64,000 nt of DNA from Aeromonas veronii bv. veronii (GCF_000820225.1 NZ_CDDK01000031.1:9032-73031), one strand, 5' to 3'. Shown: positions 18,222-27,986, counted from the stretch's first letter. Numbers and translations: made by a program. Notes: a model not told the origin generated them from the sequence alone.

Positions 18222-18529
18222 TTAATCAAAATAAACAGCCAGTTAAGAGCACGACACAATTTGCCACAAGGCTCATTTGTGAGCTTGATCATGTTTTAAA
18301 ATCGGCATAGAGTGCGCCTCGTCATCGGAATGACATCAGTTGCCTGGCAGTGGTTTCTCACGCATTGCGTGCCATGCCAGCGCACTCGACACACCAGGAG
18401 AGTGTGCAACCCGGTTATACCGGGTCATCTGCCAGACTCGACGCCAGCCGTACGGCGGAGCCTGCAGCTTACATAAATTACAAAGTGTGAAGCACGTGAA
18501 TAACGTGCGATCTCAACGAGGATTTTTTT
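18222..18529 (+). promoter_or_regulatory. ompA1 upstream region with candidate promoter and leader hairpin
   Basis: This 308-bp gap holds no gene. A possible sigma-70 promoter is TTGATC (18285-18290), 17 bp spacer, TAGAGT (18308-18313). If it is used, the ompA1 mRNA has a leader of about 210 nt, as is usual for ompA-type mRNAs. The leader contains a stem ACCCGG/CCGGGT with loop TTATA at 18409-18425, which might stabilise the mRNA. Promoter assignment is tentative. Confidence 0.4.
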
Positions 18530-19549
18530 ATGATGAAAATGGCTCCTTCCATGATCGCCATCGCCATGGCTGCTCTGGGTGCTACCGCTGCTCACGCCGC
18601 TGACGACATCTACTTCGGTGCCGGTGTCGGTGCTACTCACTTCAACGGCCTGAACAAGCTGGAAAGCACCAATGTAGGCCAGGAAGACGCGGCTGCTGCC
18701 AACGCCTTCATGGGTTACAACTTCACCGAGAACTTCGGTACCGAACTGGGCTACCAGTACACCGGTCGTGGCAACACCGACGGCAACCGTTACGAGAGCC
18801 AGGGTGCCACCCTGTCCGGTATCGCCCGTATGCCGGTTGGCAACGACTTCTCCCTGTTCGCTGAAGGCGGCGCCTACTGGGGTCACACCGATGGTCTGGG
18901 TACCAGCGACACTAAAGTTTCCCCGCTGGCCGGTGCTGGTGTGACTTACAAGGTAAATGACGCGCTGGATCTGCAAGCTCGCTACCGCTACATGTGGGAC
19001 GTGGCTGACCTGCACGCCAACGGTGAGCGTTACAAGGCCAACCAGAGCATCGCTACTCTGGAAGCGGTATACCACCCGTTCCGTACTTCCTACGTAGCTC
19101 CGGTAGCTGCTCCGGTAGTTGAAGAAGCGCCGGCTCCTGCTCCGCAAGTTGTAGAGAAGAACTTCGCCCTGAACTCAGACGTACTGTTTGCCTTCGGCAA
19201 AGACACCCTGAAGCCGGAAGGCGTTGCAGCCCTGAACGGTCTGTATCAGCAAATCGTTGAGTTCCAGCCGAAAGATGGCAACGCTGTTGTTGTTGGTTAC
19301 ACCGACCGTATCGGTTCCGACGCTTACAACCAGAAGCTGTCTGAAGCCCGTGCCCGTACCGTTGCTAACTTCCTGGTCAGCAAAGGTATGGCTGCCAGCA
19401 AAGTTGCCATCGAAGGTCGTGGCGAAGCCAACCCGGTTACCGGCACCAAGTGCAACGGCGTAACTGCTAAAGCTCAACTGATCTCCTGCCTGGCTCCGGA
19501 TCGTCGCGTAGAAGTTCGCGTATCTGGCGTACAAGAAGTTCAGCAATAA
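18530..19549 (+). CDS. ompA: OmpA-family outer membrane porin, first of three
   Basis: A 339-residue OmpA protein. A signal peptide ends at AAHAADD. Residues ~22-190 form the eight-stranded barrel (alternating strands such as NFGTELGYQYTGRGN and LQARYRYMWDV). A proline/alanine hinge (APVAAPVVEEAPAPAPQ) follows, then a C-terminal peptidoglycan-binding OmpA domain with VVVGYTDRIGSDAYNQKLSEARA and a disulfide-type cysteine pair (GTKCNG, ISCLAPDRRVEVRV). GAGGA precedes the ATG. Codon use is highly biased to optimal codons, which suggests strong expression. Two further paralogues follow in tandem, each with its own terminator. Confidence 0.95.
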   Translation: MMKMAPSMIAIAMAALGATAAHAADDIYFGAGVGATHFNGLNKLESTNVGQEDAAAANAFMGYNFTENFGTELGYQYTGRGNTDGNRYESQGATLSGIARMPVGNDFSLFAEGGAYWGHTDGLGTSDTKVSPLAGAGVTYKVNDALDLQARYRYMWDVADLHANGERYKANQSIATLEAVYHPFRTSYVAPVAAPVVEEAPAPAPQVVEKNFALNSDVLFAFGKDTLKPEGVAALNGLYQQIVEFQPKDGNAVVVGYTDRIGSDAYNQKLSEARARTVANFLVSKGMAASKVAIEGRGEANPVTGTKCNGVTAKAQLISCLAPDRRVEVRVSGVQEVQQ

Positions 19550-19575
19550 TCTGACCTCGTTCAGATAGTGCGAAA

Positions 19576-19603
19576 AAAAAGGGATGCTGCGGCATCCCTT
19601 TTT
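19576..19603 (+). terminator. Terminator of first ompA gene
   Basis: The stem AAAAAGGGATGC / GCATCCCTTTTT with loop TGCG ends in a T-run, 26 bp after the stop. The hairpin core GGGATGC/GCATCCC recurs in the terminator at 22168-22193. The remaining 250 bp up to the next gene hold no other recognisable feature. Confidence 0.92.
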
Positions 19604-19857
19604 GTTTGCCTAGTTCTCGCTTGCATCCCTCACTCCCGCCTCCCTGCCCTTGCCTGCCCCGTCTCGAAAGCATAAAGTAGTTGCGCCTGTAAGGTATTGG
19701 ATAAGCACTAAAAAGCGCTTCTTGTCCGGTCTGTTGTCCATGACGCCAATGCATCATGAGAGTCCAAAGCCTTCGCTATCCACTTTGCTGGCGATTTTTC
19801 GCAGCAATAAAAACAAGTGCATTGCCCGACATGGGCTAACACAACGAGGATAAACCG

Positions 19858-20859
19858 ATGAAACTCAAAATGGCTCCTACCCTGATTGCACTGGCGCTCG
19901 CCGCCGCAGGCACCACAGCTCAGGCTGCCGATGACTGGTACACCGGTGTTGGTGCAGGTTGGGCATATGCTCACAACCTTGACGATGTACAAGGTCTGGA
20001 TACAGACAAAGACGCCACTGCGCTGAGCCTGTTCGGCGGTTACAACTTCAACGACTACTACGCAGCTGAACTGGGCTACCTCTACGCCGGTAAAGCGGGC
20101 GTTGACGGTGCCGATTTCAAAACCCAGGGTGCAACCCTCTCCGGTATCGCCCGCCTGCCGCTCGGCGACATCTTCTCGGTGTTTGCTGAAGGCGGTGCCT
20201 ACTTCAATCACGTCAACGGCAATGGCAACAGCGACAATGGCACTGCACCGCTGGCGGGGCTGGGTCTGACTGCCAAGCTCTCCGACCTTATCGATGTGCA
20301 AGCACGCTACCGCTATCTGTGGAATCTGGGTGACGAGCAGAAAACCTGGGAGAGCGACATGAGCATCGCGACCCTGGAGCTGGTGATGCACCCGAACCGC
20401 ACCTCTTATGTTGCCCCGGTTGCCGCCCCTGCGCCTGAGCCGGTTCCCGAGCCGGTACTGGTCGACAAGAACTTCGCCCTGAGCTCTGACGTGCTGTTTG
20501 CCTTTGGCAAATCCACCCTCAAGCCAGAAGGTGTCGCAGCGCTGAATACGCTGTATCAGCAGATCGTTGATGTTCAGCCGAAAGATGGCAGCGCCGTGGT
20601 CGTCGGTTACACCGACCGTATCGGCTCTGACGCCTACAACCTGAAACTCTCCGAAGCGCGTGCCCGTACCGTGGCCGACTTCCTGGTTGGCAAAGGTCTG
20701 CCGGCTGGCAAAGTTGCCATCGAAGGTCGCGGTGAAGCCAATCCGGTCACCGGCACCCAGTGCAACAGCGTCAAGGGCAAGGCTCAGCTGATCTCGTGCC
20801 TGGCGCCGGATCGCCGTGTAGAAGTACGCGTCACCGGCGTGCAGCAAGTACAACAGTAA
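19858..20859 (+). CDS. OmpA-family outer membrane porin, second of three
   Basis: A 333-residue OmpA paralogue with a signal peptide ending AQAADDW, an eight-stranded barrel, a shorter proline/glutamate hinge (APAPEPVPEPV) and a C-terminal OmpA domain almost identical to that of the first copy (VVVGYTDRIGSDAYNLKLSEARA; cysteines in GTQCNS and ISCLAPDRR). The barrels differ much more than the C-terminal domains, mostly in extracellular loops. CGAGGAT precedes the ATG, as in the other two copies. It has its own terminator, so the copies are probably transcribed as separate units. Confidence 0.94.
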   Translation: MKLKMAPTLIALALAAAGTTAQAADDWYTGVGAGWAYAHNLDDVQGLDTDKDATALSLFGGYNFNDYYAAELGYLYAGKAGVDGADFKTQGATLSGIARLPLGDIFSVFAEGGAYFNHVNGNGNSDNGTAPLAGLGLTAKLSDLIDVQARYRYLWNLGDEQKTWESDMSIATLELVMHPNRTSYVAPVAAPAPEPVPEPVLVDKNFALSSDVLFAFGKSTLKPEGVAALNTLYQQIVDVQPKDGSAVVVGYTDRIGSDAYNLKLSEARARTVADFLVGKGLPAGKVAIEGRGEANPVTGTQCNSVKGKAQLISCLAPDRRVEVRVTGVQQVQQ

Positions 20860-20878
20860 TCCTGCAGTCCGACATAAC

Positions 20879-20903
20879 AAGGAGGCCACCTGGCCTCCTT
20901 TTT
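20879..20903 (+). terminator. Terminator of second ompA gene
   Basis: The stem AAGGAGGCC / GGCCTCCTT with loop ACCT is followed by a run of T, 20 bp after the stop codon. Confidence 0.9.
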
Positions 20904-21092
20904 CTTGCCGCATATTTCACCCACCTTGCAACCCTCTATTGCCCCCCTTCCTCTTCCCGTCTCGCGCCCTAGTTCACGGCGTGTCGCTCCCCATACCTCT
21001 TTGGTGGTTAAAAACAGCCCGTCACCTATACATAAGTGTGGGGTTTGACCAGCAGGCAACCCTACTACACCAAACATCGACGAGGATACGCG

Positions 21093-22130
21093 ATGAACAT
21101 AAGAGTAAAACCTGTGTGGATTGCACTGGCATTGGCGAGCACAGGCGCACAAGCGGAACCGGTTCACGACTGGTATGCCGGGGTTGGCGGTGGCTGGGCC
21201 ATTGCCCACAATCTGAATGATTTCAGTCAGGATGTCGGCAAGGATGCGACTGCGCTCTCCCTGTTTGGCGGCTACAACTTCACAGAAAACCTGGGGGCCG
21301 AGATTGGCTATCTCTCCACCGGTGACTGGGATATCAGCGGCCATGACTTCAACAGCAAGGGAGCCACGCTGTCAGTCATTGGCCGCCTGCCGCTCAGCGA
21401 GATGTTCTCGCTCTTTGCCGAGGGCGGTGGCTATATCTATCACGTCGAGTCGGTCAATGGCGGGGACGACAACCTGGCGCCGCTGGCGGGTCTGGGAGTG
21501 ACGGCCCGGCTCCATGACTGGGTCGATCTGCAGGCACGCTACCGTTACATAGTGCGCGTTGGCGATGATCCGGATAACGGCAAAGCCAACAGCGGCACCC
21601 AGCGCTGGGTCAGCGACATCAGCACCGCCACGCTGGAGCTGGTGATCCACCCGAACCGCAGCCAACCCAAAGAAGCGGCCCCCACGCCCGCCCCGGTCGT
21701 GGTTCCCCCGCCACCGGCCGAACCGGAGGTGGTGGATCAGACCTTCAACCTCAGTTCCGATGTGCTGTTCGCCTTTGGCAAAGCGGACCTCAAACAGGAG
21801 GGGATGAGTGCGCTGGACGATCTCTACCAGCAGATCGTCGACGTGCAGCCCAAGGATGGCAGTGCGGTCGTGATAGGGTATACCGACCGTATCGGCTCGG
21901 ATGCCAACAATCAGAGGTTGTCAGAAGCTCGAGCCCAAACCGTTGCCGACTTTCTGATCAGCAAGGGATTGCCTGCCGACAAGGTGAGCATCCAGGGCAA
22001 TGGCGCGAGTAATCCGGTCACCGGCAACCAGTGTGATGCCATCAAGGCGAAGGCGGCGCTCATCGACTGCCTTGGGCCGGATCGCCGGGTAGAGGTGCGC
22101 GTCACCGGCGTACAGGGCGGCAGCGAGTAG
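21093..22130 (+). CDS. OmpA-family outer membrane porin, third of three
   Basis: A 345-residue OmpA paralogue. ATG at 21093 is chosen because GAGGA lies just upstream and a signal peptide follows (MNIRVKPVWIALALASTGAQA); an earlier in-frame ATG at 21036 would bury the signal. It has the barrel, a proline-rich hinge (APTPAPVVVPPPPAEPE) and an OmpA domain (VVIGYTDRIGSDANNQRLSEARA; cysteines in GNQCDA and IDCLGPDRR). It diverges more than copies one and two do from each other, and codon use is less biased, suggesting weaker or conditional expression. Confidence 0.93.
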   Translation: MNIRVKPVWIALALASTGAQAEPVHDWYAGVGGGWAIAHNLNDFSQDVGKDATALSLFGGYNFTENLGAEIGYLSTGDWDISGHDFNSKGATLSVIGRLPLSEMFSLFAEGGGYIYHVESVNGGDDNLAPLAGLGVTARLHDWVDLQARYRYIVRVGDDPDNGKANSGTQRWVSDISTATLELVIHPNRSQPKEAAPTPAPVVVPPPPAEPEVVDQTFNLSSDVLFAFGKADLKQEGMSALDDLYQQIVDVQPKDGSAVVIGYTDRIGSDANNQRLSEARAQTVADFLISKGLPADKVSIQGNGASNPVTGNQCDAIKAKAALIDCLGPDRRVEVRVTGVQGGSE

Positions 22131-22167
22131 TTCATCTTGAGGCGATAACCATGTCAGACGTGCAGTA

Positions 22168-22193
22168 AAAAGGGATGCCGAGGCATCCCTTTT
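22168..22193. terminator. Bidirectional terminator between third ompA and maeA
   Basis: The stem AAAAGGGATGCC / GGCATCCCTTTT encloses GA and carries A/T-tracts on both sides, between two convergent genes. Confidence 0.9.
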
Positions 22194-22215
22194 GCTTTGC
22201 GTCTTTTCGCAGAAA

Positions 22216-23910
22216 TCAGAACGAGGTGCGGCGGTAGCGGCGATATTCCGGATGCCAGAAGTTGGCGTCGATGGCCTGATCGATCACCTCGTCCGGGGTC
22301 TGCACCGCCTTGCCCTGCAGCATGGCTGTCTTGGCCACCATCTTGGCGATGTAGCGGGAGACCTGATGGATATCCGCCAGATCTGGCAGCAGGGAGCCCT
22401 CCTCCCCTTTCACCAGCGGCGAGCACTCCGCCAGCGCGCGACTGGCCGACATCAACATGGCGTCAGTCACCCGGGTGGCACCGGAGGCGATAACACCCAA
22501 ACCGATCCCCGGGAAGATGAAGGAGTTGTTGCACTGGGCGATGACGTAGCGCTTGCCCTTGTGCTCCACCGGTGCGAACGGGCTGCCGGTGGCCACCAGC
22601 GCCTGACCGTCGGTCCAGCGGATAAGGTCAGCCGGCGTCGCCTCGACCCGGGAGGTGGGGTTGGAGAGCGGGAAGATGATGGGACGGGCACAGTGCTTGT
22701 GCATGGTCTTGACCACCTCTTCGGTAAACAGCCCCGGCTGGCCGGATACCCCGATCAGGATGTCCGGGCGACCGTGCTCCATTACCTCCAGCAGGGAGAT
22801 ATTGTCCCCCACCGGCCAGTCGGCGATGCGCTCCACCGGTTGGGAGAGACGGCGCTGGAAGTCGAGCTGGTTGGGGATCTTGTCGGTGATAAGACCAAAG
22901 CGGTCCACCATAAAGACACGGCTGCGGGCCTGGGCATCGGTCAGCCCCTCGGCCTTCATCTGTGCCACGATCTGCTCGGCAATGCCGCAACCGGCGCTGC
23001 CCGCACCGAGGAAGGCGACCCGCTTCTCGGAGAGCTTTGCGCCGGAGGCCTTGCAGGCGGCGATCAGGCTGCCCAGCGTCACCGCAGCAGTACCCTGAAT
23101 GTCGTCGTTGAAGCAGCAGAGCTCGTTCTTGTAGCGGTTGAGCAGTGGCATGGCGTTGCTCTGGGCGAAATCCTCAAACTGCAGCAGGATGTCGGGCCAG
23201 CGACGTTTGACCGCCTGAATGAAGGCATCGACAAACTCGGCGTACTCATCCCCCGAGATACGCGGATTGCGCCACCCCATATAGAAGGGGTCATTCAGCA
23301 GTTGCTGGTTGTTGGTGCCCACATCCAGCACCACCGGCAGGCAGTAGGCGGGCGAGATGCCACCACAGGCGGTGTAAAGCGACAGCTTGCCGATGGGAAT
23401 GCCCATGCCGCCGATACCCTGGTCACCCAGACCCAGGATCCGCTCGCCATCGGTCACCACGATCACTTTGACGTTCTGCTTGGTGGCGTTTTGCAGCATG
23501 TCATCGATCCTGTCCTTGTCGGGATAGGAGATAAACAGGCCACGGGCGCGGCGATAGATGTTGGAGAACTCCTCGCACGCCTTGCCCACCGTCGGGGTGT
23601 AGATGATGGGCAGCATCTCGGTCAGGTGGTTGTGCAGCAGACGGTAGAAGAGCGTCTCGTTGGTATCCTGGATGTTGCGCAGGTAGATGTGCTTGTCCAT
23701 GTCGTTGCCAAACGCCATGAACTGGCGATAGGCGCGCTCGGCCTGCTCTTCGATGGTCTCGATATTCTGGGGCAACAGACCTTCGAGGTTGAAGTTGCTG
23801 CGCTCTTCGCTGGTGAAGGCGCTGCCCTTGTTGAGCAAAGGGGTCTCCAGCAGGGCGGGACCGGCGTAGGGAATGTAGAGAGGACGTTTCTGGTTATTAT
23901 CTTCAAACAT
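22216..23910 (-). CDS. maeA: NAD-dependent malic enzyme
   Basis: A 564-residue malic enzyme that oxidatively decarboxylates malate to pyruvate with NAD. It matches the long MaeA/SfcA type along its length: [35 protein letters not shown] (malate/metal site), [33 protein letters not shown], and the Rossmann loop [15 protein letters not shown]. No strong ribosome-binding site is seen before the ATG. An AraC regulator lies 69 bp upstream on the same strand and could be co-transcribed. A second malic enzyme gene, within an uptake operon, lies at 58651-60201. Confidence 0.95.
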   Translation of the reverse strand: MFEDNNQKRPLYIPYAGPALLETPLLNKGSAFTSEERSNFNLEGLLPQNIETIEEQAERAYRQFMAFGNDMDKHIYLRNIQDTNETLFYRLLHNHLTEMLPIIYTPTVGKACEEFSNIYRRARGLFISYPDKDRIDDMLQNATKQNVKVIVVTDGERILGLGDQGIGGMGIPIGKLSLYTACGGISPAYCLPVVLDVGTNNQQLLNDPFYMGWRNPRISGDEYAEFVDAFIQAVKRRWPDILLQFEDFAQSNAMPLLNRYKNELCCFNDDIQGTAAVTLGSLIAACKASGAKLSEKRVAFLGAGSAGCGIAEQIVAQMKAEGLTDAQARSRVFMVDRFGLITDKIPNQLDFQRRLSQPVERIADWPVGDNISLLEVMEHGRPDILIGVSGQPGLFTEEVVKTMHKHCARPIIFPLSNPTSRVEATPADLIRWTDGQALVATGSPFAPVEHKGKRYVIAQCNNSFIFPGIGLGVIASGATRVTDAMLMSASRALAECSPLVKGEEGSLLPDLADIHQVSRYIAKMVAKTAMLQGKAVQTPDEVIDQAIDANFWHPEYRRYRRTSF

Positions 23911-23979
23911 GGATCTTGGTACCTAAACGGTTAGCTAGACGCAGGGACCCGCCGATCCTAGGGGCTTGTCTCATTAATT

Positions 23980-24837
23980 TCAAAGAGTTTGCACATCCGT
24001 TGCAAAAGGTTTGCGACCCAGTCGACGAAAGGCGCCGGGGGTCTGACCAGTCAGACGACGAAAGCGGTTGGCAAAGTTGGCGCCATCGCTGTAACCGACC
24101 CGGGCCGCCAGCTCGCCAAGTGGCCAGTTGGTATAGAGCAGCAGCTGGCGCGCCTTGTTCATTCTGAGCTCGGTCACCCTCGCCATCGGCCCCATACCGA
24201 ACGCTTGCTGACAAAGCCGGTGCAGATGGGGTACGGAGCAGGCCATCTGTCGGGCCAGCAGGGCGACACACCAGGGTTCGTCCAGGCGCGCCTCCACCCG
24301 GCGAAACAGTGCCTGCAATCTAAGTTCAGGGGTACCGCGCACCTCCCCTTGCAGGGTGCGCTCCAGCAGCGCCAGCAGCAGGCTGAGCAGTTGAGGTTGC
24401 AGCGAAGAGCGAACCCCCTCCCCCTGCATCAGGCTGAGCAGATGGTAGAGCTGATCGCCGCCATCCCCTTGCCAGATACGGTGGCCAAGGCGGTGCAGAT
24501 GCTGCCAGCGCGGCACGTCATCGAGCAAAATCCAGCTGATATGCCAGCTTTCGCCAATCAGCTTGAGCCCACCGGGCACAGCGGCGGGCAGGAAAATCAG
24601 CGATCCGGCCGGAATGGCTTGCTCCCCCTCGTCGGTGAGCAGCGCGCCACCCTCATCGTGACTCACCATCAGGATGTGAAACTCGGGGCGATTGCGGCGG
24701 ATCAGGTAGTGATCCCGCACCCGAGAGAGGCCGGTCAGGAAGATCCCAGCCTCGCCGAGCAGGGGCAGCCCTTCACGTCCCAGCATCTGCTCTTCACAGG
24801 CTGGCGCTATCTCCAGACACTCGCTGGCAAATGGCAT
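23980..24837 (-). CDS. AraC-family transcriptional regulator
   Basis: A 285-residue regulator with an N-terminal cupin-like sensor region (residues ~45-110: EFHILMVSHDEGGALLTDEGEQAIPAG) and a C-terminal AraC DNA-binding domain (WCVALLARQMACSVPHLHRLCQQAFG; ELAARVGYSDGANFANRFRRLTGQTPGAFRR). GAGG stands just before the ATG. It is transcribed towards maeA and divergently from the MATE exporter, so either may be its target. The sensor ligand is unknown. Confidence 0.88.
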   Translation of the reverse strand: MPFASECLEIAPACEEQMLGREGLPLLGEAGIFLTGLSRVRDHYLIRRNRPEFHILMVSHDEGGALLTDEGEQAIPAGSLIFLPAAVPGGLKLIGESWHISWILLDDVPRWQHLHRLGHRIWQGDGGDQLYHLLSLMQGEGVRSSLQPQLLSLLLALLERTLQGEVRGTPELRLQALFRRVEARLDEPWCVALLARQMACSVPHLHRLCQQAFGMGPMARVTELRMNKARQLLLYTNWPLGELAARVGYSDGANFANRFRRLTGQTPGAFRRLGRKPFATDVQTL

Positions 24838-24957
24838 AACACCTCAACAGGATAGTTTTACACAAGAAAATCGAGAGCTACTCACAGTGAGAAGAGCCTC
24901 GTCAGCCCCTATCATAACCCTGACAAACCTTGCTTTTCTCATACCCGGTTAACAACT

Positions 24958-26337
24958 ATGAATTATTGGCAAGCGATTTTAAAACAAACCACCGATCGCG
25001 AGTTCATGACCCGATTGTGGCGGCTGGCCCTGCCTGTCTCGCTGCAATCCATGATGTTCTCCCTGCTCGGCCTCATCGATATCATGATGGTGAGCCAGCT
25101 TGGCACCACGGCTGTGGCGGCGGTCGGCTTGGGTAACCGGGTCTTCTTTTTCAATCTGCTGGTGATAGCGGGCCTCGCGGGTGGGGTCTCGGTATTGGCA
25201 GCACAATACTTTGGGCGCGGGGAGATGGCCGGGGTGCGCCGCTCCCTGGCGCTGGCCATAGTGGGCGCCCTGCTGGTCACCCTGCCCTTTGCCTTCATCT
25301 ATGTGTTATCACCGGGCAGCGTACTCGGTTTTGCCAGTCAGGAGCCGGCGCTGCGCGAGCTGGCGGATCAATTCTTGATGATCACCGGCGCCACCATCCT
25401 CTGTACCGCCATCGTGGTGCCGCTGGAGTCGGCGCTACGCTCGGTCGGCAATGCCGCCGCGCCGACCCGCATCGGCATTATCGCCATCATCGCCAACGTC
25501 ATCCTCAACTATGCCCTCATCTTCGGTCACTTCGGCTTCGAGGCGATGGGGGTCGCCGGTTCGGCCTGGGGCACCACCATTTCCCGGCTGCTGCAGACAG
25601 CCCTGCTACTGCTCTACGTAAAGCGTTATGAAGCGCGCCTGATCCCGCGCGCACCAGACTGGCTGGCCGCCTTCAAGCGCAAGGAGGTGGTGCGCTTTAC
25701 CCTGATCGCCCTGCCGCTGCTGTTCCATGACGGCCTCTGGGCCTTCGGCATGCTGATTTACGGCTTTCTCTATGCCCATCTTGGCACCGATTCGCTGGCC
25801 ATCATGACCACACTCGGCACCCTGGAGAGCATCCTTATCTCCCTCTTCTTCGGACTGGCGGTGGCCTGCTCCACCCTGCTCGGCCACCGGCTCGGGGCCG
25901 AGGAGTACGAGATTGCCTGGCAGCACTCCCAGCTGTTCCTGCTGCTGGCACCGATTGGCGCGCTGCTGGTGGGGATCATCGTCTGGCTGCTGCAAGCCAA
26001 CCTGTTGCAGTGGGTCGGCAACCTGCCCCCCGAGCTGATGACAGAAGCGGGACAGGTGCTCGGCATCATATGCCTCGGGATGCTGCTCAAGGTGTTCAAC
26101 ATGGTGGGGATCATCGGGGTACTTCGCTCTGGCGGTGATGTGAACTACAGCATCTTTATCGACATCGTCGGCATGTGGTGCATCGGCATCCCGCTCGCCT
26201 GGGTGGCGGTCACGCTGCTCGGCTGGCCCCTCTCCTGGGTGGTGGCGGTGGTCTTGCTGGAGGAGCTCAGCAAGGTGTTGCTGGTGCAGCGCCGTATCCG
26301 CCAACGCTGCTGGTTGAAGAATCTGGTGATCGGATAA
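24958..26337 (+). CDS. MATE family multidrug exporter
   Basis: A 459-residue membrane protein with about 12 helices in two homologous halves, as in the MATE family. Diagnostic parts are LALPVSLQSMMFSLLGLIDIMMVSQLGTTAVAAVGL near the N-terminus and the matching start of the second half (RFTLIALPLLFHDGLWAFGMLIYGFLYAHLGTDSLA). It should export cationic compounds using a sodium or proton gradient. It is divergent from the AraC regulator at 23980-24837 with a 120-bp gap. Confidence 0.92.
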   Translation: MNYWQAILKQTTDREFMTRLWRLALPVSLQSMMFSLLGLIDIMMVSQLGTTAVAAVGLGNRVFFFNLLVIAGLAGGVSVLAAQYFGRGEMAGVRRSLALAIVGALLVTLPFAFIYVLSPGSVLGFASQEPALRELADQFLMITGATILCTAIVVPLESALRSVGNAAAPTRIGIIAIIANVILNYALIFGHFGFEAMGVAGSAWGTTISRLLQTALLLLYVKRYEARLIPRAPDWLAAFKRKEVVRFTLIALPLLFHDGLWAFGMLIYGFLYAHLGTDSLAIMTTLGTLESILISLFFGLAVACSTLLGHRLGAEEYEIAWQHSQLFLLLAPIGALLVGIIVWLLQANLLQWVGNLPPELMTEAGQVLGIICLGMLLKVFNMVGIIGVLRSGGDVNYSIFIDIVGMWCIGIPLAWVAVTLLGWPLSWVVAVVLLEELSKVLLVQRRIRQRCWLKNLVIG

Positions 26338-26460
26338 ACAGCCACAAATCGGGGTCATATCAATGACAGAAAAACCCTGTTTGCAGTATGCTGGGCGCCT
26401 CTTCAATCAGAGACAGGGATCCACGGTTTCCCTGTCCAGTTGTCGTTTAAGGAGACGAGC

Positions 26461-26709
26461 ATGCAACCACAGAAAGAGCTGATCACCGAGACGGCCCTGC
26501 TTGAGATGGCCAACAAGATCATCAAAGAGCATGAAGACTTCATCCACGGTATGCGCGCCGATTCGGTGGAGCAGAAGGGGGATATTCTGGTGTTCAAGGG
26601 GGAGTATTTCCTGGCCGAAGATGGCACCCCGACCGGCAAGACCATGGCAGTGTTCAACATGTTCAAGCTGCTGGCCCAGCAGCTCTCCGGCAAGTACAAG
26701 CTGGCCTGA
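26461..26709 (+). CDS. yciN: YciN family protein (DUF2498)
   Basis: An 82-residue cytosolic protein that matches E. coli YciN well: LLEMANKIIKEHEDFIHGM, VLVFKGEYFL-type strand and PTGKTMAVFNMFKLLAQQLSGKY. The function is unknown. ATG at 26461 is chosen over 26440 because AAGGAG lies six to seven bases upstream. Confidence 0.92.
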   Translation: MQPQKELITETALLEMANKIIKEHEDFIHGMRADSVEQKGDILVFKGEYFLAEDGTPTGKTMAVFNMFKLLAQQLSGKYKLA

Positions 26710-26732
26710 TCTCGCCAGCTCATTGCCAACAG

Positions 26733-26761
26733 GATGCCGCCCTCAGGCGGCATCTGTTTTT
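26733..26761. terminator. Terminator between yciN and diguanylate cyclase
   Basis: The perfect stem GATGCCGCC / GGCGGCATC with loop CTCA is followed by CTGTTTTT. The stop codon of the convergent cyclase (26743-26745) lies inside the loop, so half of the hairpin is coding for that gene. Confidence 0.85.
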
Positions 26762-27864
26762 GCGCGGTTCTGCCCCTCGACCACCACGCAGTTGCGTCCC
26801 GCCATCTTGGCCTGATAGAGACACTCGTCGGCACGGTTGATCAGAATATCGATGGTGTCATCGGAACGAGCCATGGCAATCCCGATACTCACCGTCACTT
26901 CCAGCAATTCGTCCGAGGTGGGACTCTTCACCAGCCGCGCCTCGACGGCAATGCGCAGCCGCTCGGCCATTTTGCTCGCCAGCGCCGGATCGGCACAGTT
27001 GTGCATCAGGATGGCAAACTCTTCGCCGCCATAACGCCCCAGCACCATATCAGGCTCCAGCTGCTCGCCCAGGGTGGTCGCCACCTCCTTGAGCACCGCA
27101 TCACCCGCCAGATGGCCGTAGATATCGTTGATCCGCTTGAAGCGGTCGAGATCCAGCAGCATCACCGCAAAGGGCTTCTTCTTGAGTTGCAGCCGGATTC
27201 TGGCCTGCTCCAGCTGCTTCATCAGCAGACGGCGGTTCATCATGCCGGTCAGCTCATCGGTGGTCGATTCCCGATATAGCCGCAGCAGCATGTTGAGTTG
27301 GCCGCACTGCACCCAGCAGCTGGCCATGGTAAACATGCCGAGCACCCACACCTGATTCAGGGTGGCCTGACTCCAGATGCTCTGTCCCACCAGCAGCCAG
27401 TGACCCAGCAGCATGGTCACCAGCACCACGCCTGCCAGTTGCAAGCCGAGGGAGAGGGGGATGGGGAAGATGGCAAACAGGGTGATCAGCAGATAGGGAA
27501 AGGCCGCATAGCCCGCCTGCAACTCCTGTCCGGCGCCAAAGCTGTTCAGGCAGAAGAGGGAGAAGAGCATCATCACGGCCATCAGGTAGCCAAGGGCCAG
27601 CTTCATCCGTTCCCGCTTGAAGTGAATGAGATACGAGAGCGGAATAAGTGGCGAGAGCGCCAGGGTGCAGAAGATCCTGGCCTGGAATAGCTGCTCGAAA
27701 TGAACGGCGGGCAAGGTCAGCCAATCCACCACGGCCCAGGCGGGCAATCCGAGCATCAGCAAGCAGGTCAGCAGGCGCAAACGCACCGTCATAAAGCCCA
27801 TGCGAGTACGAGTAAAGTCTTCGGAGTGAACCCTCGCACTCCAGAACTCTGACAACTTGAGCAT
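26743..27864 (-). CDS. Membrane diguanylate cyclase
   Basis: A 373-residue protein with about six N-terminal membrane helices (residues ~20-175) and a C-terminal GGDEF domain (TDELTGMMNRRLLMKQL; DLDRFKRINDIYGHLAGDAVL; RYGGEEFAIL). The active GGEEF loop predicts cyclic di-GMP synthesis. Unlike the cyclase at 13030, no RxxD stands five residues before the loop, so product inhibition is probably absent. ATG at 27864 is preferred because GGAG lies seven bases upstream; longer in-frame starts at 27897 and 27960 lack one. The membrane region resembles MASE-type sensors but is not assigned. Confidence 0.87.
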   Translation of the reverse strand: MLKLSEFWSARVHSEDFTRTRMGFMTVRLRLLTCLLMLGLPAWAVVDWLTLPAVHFEQLFQARIFCTLALSPLIPLSYLIHFKRERMKLALGYLMAVMMLFSLFCLNSFGAGQELQAGYAAFPYLLITLFAIFPIPLSLGLQLAGVVLVTMLLGHWLLVGQSIWSQATLNQVWVLGMFTMASCWVQCGQLNMLLRLYRESTTDELTGMMNRRLLMKQLEQARIRLQLKKKPFAVMLLDLDRFKRINDIYGHLAGDAVLKEVATTLGEQLEPDMVLGRYGGEEFAILMHNCADPALASKMAERLRIAVEARLVKSPTSDELLEVTVSIGIAMARSDDTIDILINRADECLYQAKMAGRNCVVVEGQNRAKTDAA

Positions 27865-27986
27865 CCAGAGTCTCCACGATGAATACTGAGGGCTCATTCT
27901 ACACCTACAAAGTGGTAAAATTGTCATTAGCGGGGAGAATAAAAAGGAGAGGTCGGTCACACAAACCGACAGATGATAATCGCAGC

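Noticed and set aside
22192-23934. 580-codon frame antisense to maeA
   Set aside because: The composition is that of a codon-bias shadow, and the opposite strand encodes a clear malic enzyme throughout.
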